NCBI GenBank assembly: GCA_015492915.1
Contig: WGED01000681.1
Span: 1 to 26,109, forward strand
Direction of reading: 5' to 3'
Source: Cyclobacteriaceae bacterium
GTDB taxonomy: Bacteria; Bacteroidota; Bacteroidia; Cytophagales; Cyclobacteriaceae
DNA length: 26,109 nt
How positions within the stretch are numbered: position 1 is the stretch's first letter; every line of letters starts with the position of its first letter. The notes below the pieces were generated by a model. The model made no database searches. It had not been told where the DNA came from and saw nothing but the letters and a program-made list of their open reading frames with translations. Shown piece after piece: positions 24,153-26,109 of the stretch. A program made the position numbers and the translations under genes.

Positions 24153-24617
24153 TCATTGCATGGCAAATTTCACAACCCGTGGATGAACCAGTTTTTCATA
24201 ATCTCTGTACTTCATCTGTATCACTTCTGTGTGTGTGCCGGCATTAAAGGCAATTTCATCCTGTTCCGTCAAAATTTTGGCAACATAAACAGGGATATTG
24301 TACAAATTGCCGAATGGTGGCATGGCGCCTACCTCGCAATCAGGGAAGGCATCTTTAAACTCCATTTCACTGGCCAACCGTACGTTACCCTCTCCTGTTA
24401 TTTCTCTCAACAAGGTCAGATCGACATAATAGGAAGCAGGCAGCACAGCCATAGCCATTTGGCCATTGATCATGACAATTACGGTTTTAACCATGTTTTT
24501 GCCCGGAATATGGGCCGAAGCAGCAATTTGCTGAGCAGTAAAAGCTTGTGAATGTGTGATGGTCAGATAGGGCACATCATACTTGTCCAAGTATTCTTTT
24601 AGCTTTTTGCAGGGCAT
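24153..24617 (-). CDS. YbaK/EbsC-family aminoacyl-tRNA deacylase
   Basis: A 154-residue soluble trans-editing domain that hydrolyses mischarged tRNA (Cys-tRNA(Pro) or Ala-tRNA(Pro) in known relatives). Conserved signatures are present: the N-terminal TITHSQAFTAQQIAAS, the conserved Lys44 in MVKTVIV, the GAMPPFGN loop and FNAGTHTEVI. The length is that of stand-alone family members. ATG at 24617 gives the standard MPCKKLKEYLD start; an in-frame start at 24656 would add 13 residues that are not family-like. It has its own terminator. The specific amino acid removed cannot be decided here. Confidence 0.88.
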   Translation of the reverse strand: MPCKKLKEYLDKYDVPYLTITHSQAFTAQQIAASAHIPGKNMVKTVIVMINGQMAMAVLPASYYVDLTLLREITGEGNVRLASEMEFKDAFPDCEVGAMPPFGNLYNIPVYVAKILTEQDEIAFNAGTHTEVIQMKYRDYEKLVHPRVVKFAMQ

Positions 24618-24669
24618 GACTTTAAAATTAAAAGGTGAAAACAACCAATACAGCAACCATTACTGGCAA

Positions 24670-24686
24670 ACTCCCGTTGCGGGAGT
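24670..24686 (-). terminator. Hairpin in the amidohydrolase 3' region
   Basis: ACTCCCG and CGGGAGT form a perfect 7-bp stem with a 3-nt loop, about 90 bp past the amidohydrolase stop. On the minus strand it is followed only by TTG, so it is a weak terminator at best. It overlaps the start of the YbaK-like gene's upstream region. Confidence 0.4.
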
Positions 24687-24707
24687 CATGAGGATTCAGG
24701 CATTTTT
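24684..24707 (-). repeat. Diverged copy (D) of the A-rich 3'-end repeat
   Basis: Read on the minus strand, this 24-mer from AAAAATGCCTG to CTCATGACT matches the corresponding part of copy B at 19 of 24 positions, and it too lies downstream of a gene (70 bp past the amidohydrolase stop). It does not keep the hairpin well, so the relation is tentative. Confidence 0.3.
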
Positions 24708-24735
24708 AAACAAACCTCTTATTTATATTTACGGG

Positions 24736-24778
24736 AATGCCCTGCAAAAGGTGCCATGCCTCACAGGCAGTGGGCATT
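24736..24778 (-). repeat. Nested hairpins across the amidohydrolase stop codon
   Basis: AATGCCC (24736-24742) pairs with GGGCATT (24772-24778), enclosing a second hairpin TGCCT-CAC-AGGCA (24757-24769). The outer arm overlaps the stop codon at 24777-24779. This may stabilise the mRNA 3' end or aid termination. Confidence 0.45.
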
Positions 24779-26072
24779 ATTGGTCGTTCTTAAACACAAC
24801 ACCCTCTTTCATGACAAATGAAACATCCTGGAGTGTTTTAATATCCTTAAGCGGATCGCTTTTTACAGCCACAATATCCGCTATATAACCCTGCCTGATT
24901 TGCCCAAGCTCATTATCGATTCGAAGAAGTTTTGCTGTTTCCAATGTGGCCGAAAGGATTGCATCCTGAGGCGACATGCCCGCCTCAACCATCAATTGAA
25001 ATTCCTTAGCATTATGTCCGTGAGGTGATACACCGCTGTCGGTACCAAAGGCAATCTTCACGCCTTTTTTATATGCTTTGGCAAAAGTGCCTTTCATCTG
25101 TGCTCCCACATATAGCGCTTTGGGAACGACCACTGGCGGATAAAAACCAGGGATGCTGGCTTTTTCAACAACGAAATCTCCTGCCATGAGCGTTGGCACA
25201 TAATAAGTGCCTCTTTCGATCATCAGGTCCATAACTTCTTCGGTCATCAACGAACCGTGCTCTATGCTCGTGATACCTGCCAACACGGCCCTCTTCATCC
25301 CTTCTGCGCCATGGGCATGGGCTGCAGTGATCATTTCAAGATCTTTGGCTGCCTCAATAATTCCCTCCAACTCATCCATTGTGAATTGCGGGGCCATGCC
25401 GTTCCTGGCGAGACTCAGCACACCGCCTGTCACCGTAATTTTGATGACCTGGGCGCCGTTTTTATAGCGTTGCCTTACAGCCTTGCGCGCCTCATCGCGA
25501 CTATTGATCACCCCCTCTCTCGGACCCGGATCACCCATCAGATCTTCACGGTAGCCGTTTGTGGGATCGGCATGGCCTCCTGTGGTAGCTATGGACTTAC
25601 CTGCTGAGAAAATCCTCGGCCCCGGCACTTTCCCCAAAGCCACTGCTTTCGACAGCGAAGTATTCACGCCTGAACCACCGAGGTCCCGCACCGTAGTAAA
25701 TCCGGCCAGCAAGGTTCTTTTGGCATAAACTGCCGCATCATAGGCAACATCAGCTTTGTTTTTGCGAAAGCGATTGAGATAAAAATCCGGTGAAGATTCA
25801 CTTTCAAGATGTACATGAGCATCCATAAAACCGGGCAAAACCCATGAATTCGACAGATCAATCACTTCGCCTTCCGGCACATTAGAAAAGCCTTTTTCGA
25901 TCTTTTCGATTTTACCATCTTTTATGACAATCAGGCGATTTTTAACAAATTCTGCCGATTGGGTATCAAACATGTGGCCCGCTTTGATGACAATTGTCTG
26001 TGCATGCACTGCTATTGAAGCCAATACGACGACGGACATGACTGCAACGAAAGAAAATAATCTGTTTCTCAT
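24777..26072 (-). CDS. Secreted amidohydrolase (imidazolonepropionase-like / Xaa-Pro dipeptidase-like)
   Basis: A 431-residue member of the amidohydrolase superfamily with a signal peptide (FSFVAVMSVVVLASIAVHAQ). Metal ligands can be placed: His86 and His88 in DAHVHLE, probable carboxylated Lys211 in QVIKITVTGG, His252/His254 in AAHAHG, His272 in IEHGSL, and Asp345 in AFGTDSG. This set indicates a binuclear metal hydrolase of the COG1228 group, whose exported members often act on dipeptides or other amide substrates. The substrate is not resolved. The start at 26072 is 37 bp from the window edge, so its promoter is mostly not visible. Confidence 0.88.
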   Translation of the reverse strand: MRNRLFSFVAVMSVVVLASIAVHAQTIVIKAGHMFDTQSAEFVKNRLIVIKDGKIEKIEKGFSNVPEGEVIDLSNSWVLPGFMDAHVHLESESSPDFYLNRFRKNKADVAYDAAVYAKRTLLAGFTTVRDLGGSGVNTSLSKAVALGKVPGPRIFSAGKSIATTGGHADPTNGYREDLMGDPGPREGVINSRDEARKAVRQRYKNGAQVIKITVTGGVLSLARNGMAPQFTMDELEGIIEAAKDLEMITAAHAHGAEGMKRAVLAGITSIEHGSLMTEEVMDLMIERGTYYVPTLMAGDFVVEKASIPGFYPPVVVPKALYVGAQMKGTFAKAYKKGVKIAFGTDSGVSPHGHNAKEFQLMVEAGMSPQDAILSATLETAKLLRIDNELGQIRQGYIADIVAVKSDPLKDIKTLQDVSFVMKEGVVFKNDQ

Positions 26073-26109
26073 GAAAATTTATTTTAAATAAAACCGATAA
26101 TTTAATAAC

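Noticed and set aside
1..26109. tRNA or rRNA genes
   Set aside because: No cloverleaf with CCA-type end or rRNA core sequence was noticed by eye in intergenic regions; a covariance search was not possible.

Overview
The window looks like chromosome of a Bacteroidota member, most likely of the Cytophagales or a related marine/soil group. Supporting signs are a PorE-like OmpA protein, a two-component sensor with Reg_prop propellers and a Y_Y_Y domain, a DUF6146-type lipoprotein, promoter motifs of the TAnnTTTG class, and almost no Shine-Dalgarno sequences. Species cannot be assigned from the sequence alone. No rRNA, tRNA, CRISPR array or intact insertion sequence was seen.

Layout. Positions 206-4206 (minus) hold a TPR/beta-propeller/OmpA envelope protein, a small exported unknown protein and a Tas-like aldo/keto reductase. 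Positions 4502-6213 (plus) are a two-gene cysteine operon, serine O-acetyltransferase and O-acetylserine sulfhydrylase. It runs head-on into a large lipoprotein multiheme cytochrome with HEAT and TPR repeats (6217-8547, minus); the two stop codons are only 3 bp apart. Positions 8774-15380 (plus) form a tightly packed seven-gene operon: TetR regulator, TolC-type outer membrane channel, HlyD-type lipoprotein adaptor, two ABC ATPases and two ABC-2 permeases. It is a complete tripartite exporter of the YbhGFSR type, with two tandem palindromes upstream that are the likely operator.

Positions 15400-19123 are more irregular. A DUF6146-like lipoprotein gene lies between two inverted copies of a roughly 31-bp repeat. 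Next come a PLP-dependent decarboxylase homologue that carries a twin-arginine lipoprotein signal, a 505-bp gene-poor islet with a 193-bp inverted-repeat element and a short broken reading frame, and a sugar-transfer-associated ATP-grasp protein. Positions 19124-24062 (minus) pair a membrane-anchored neutral-ceramidase-like protein with a 14-blade propeller histidine kinase that follows it closely. The window ends with a YbaK-type tRNA deacylase and a secreted amidohydrolase, both minus.

The points most worth a second look are the apparently exported PLP decarboxylase, the recurring A-rich hairpin found just downstream of several genes (15400, 16021, and weaker relatives near 3140, 17852 and 24700), the tandem operator 21 bp apart, the complementary degeneracy of the two exporter ATPases, the cytochrome's CX4CH site, and the ceramidase-like protein next to a sensor kinase. 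I did not find clear evidence for a wholly new multi-gene system.
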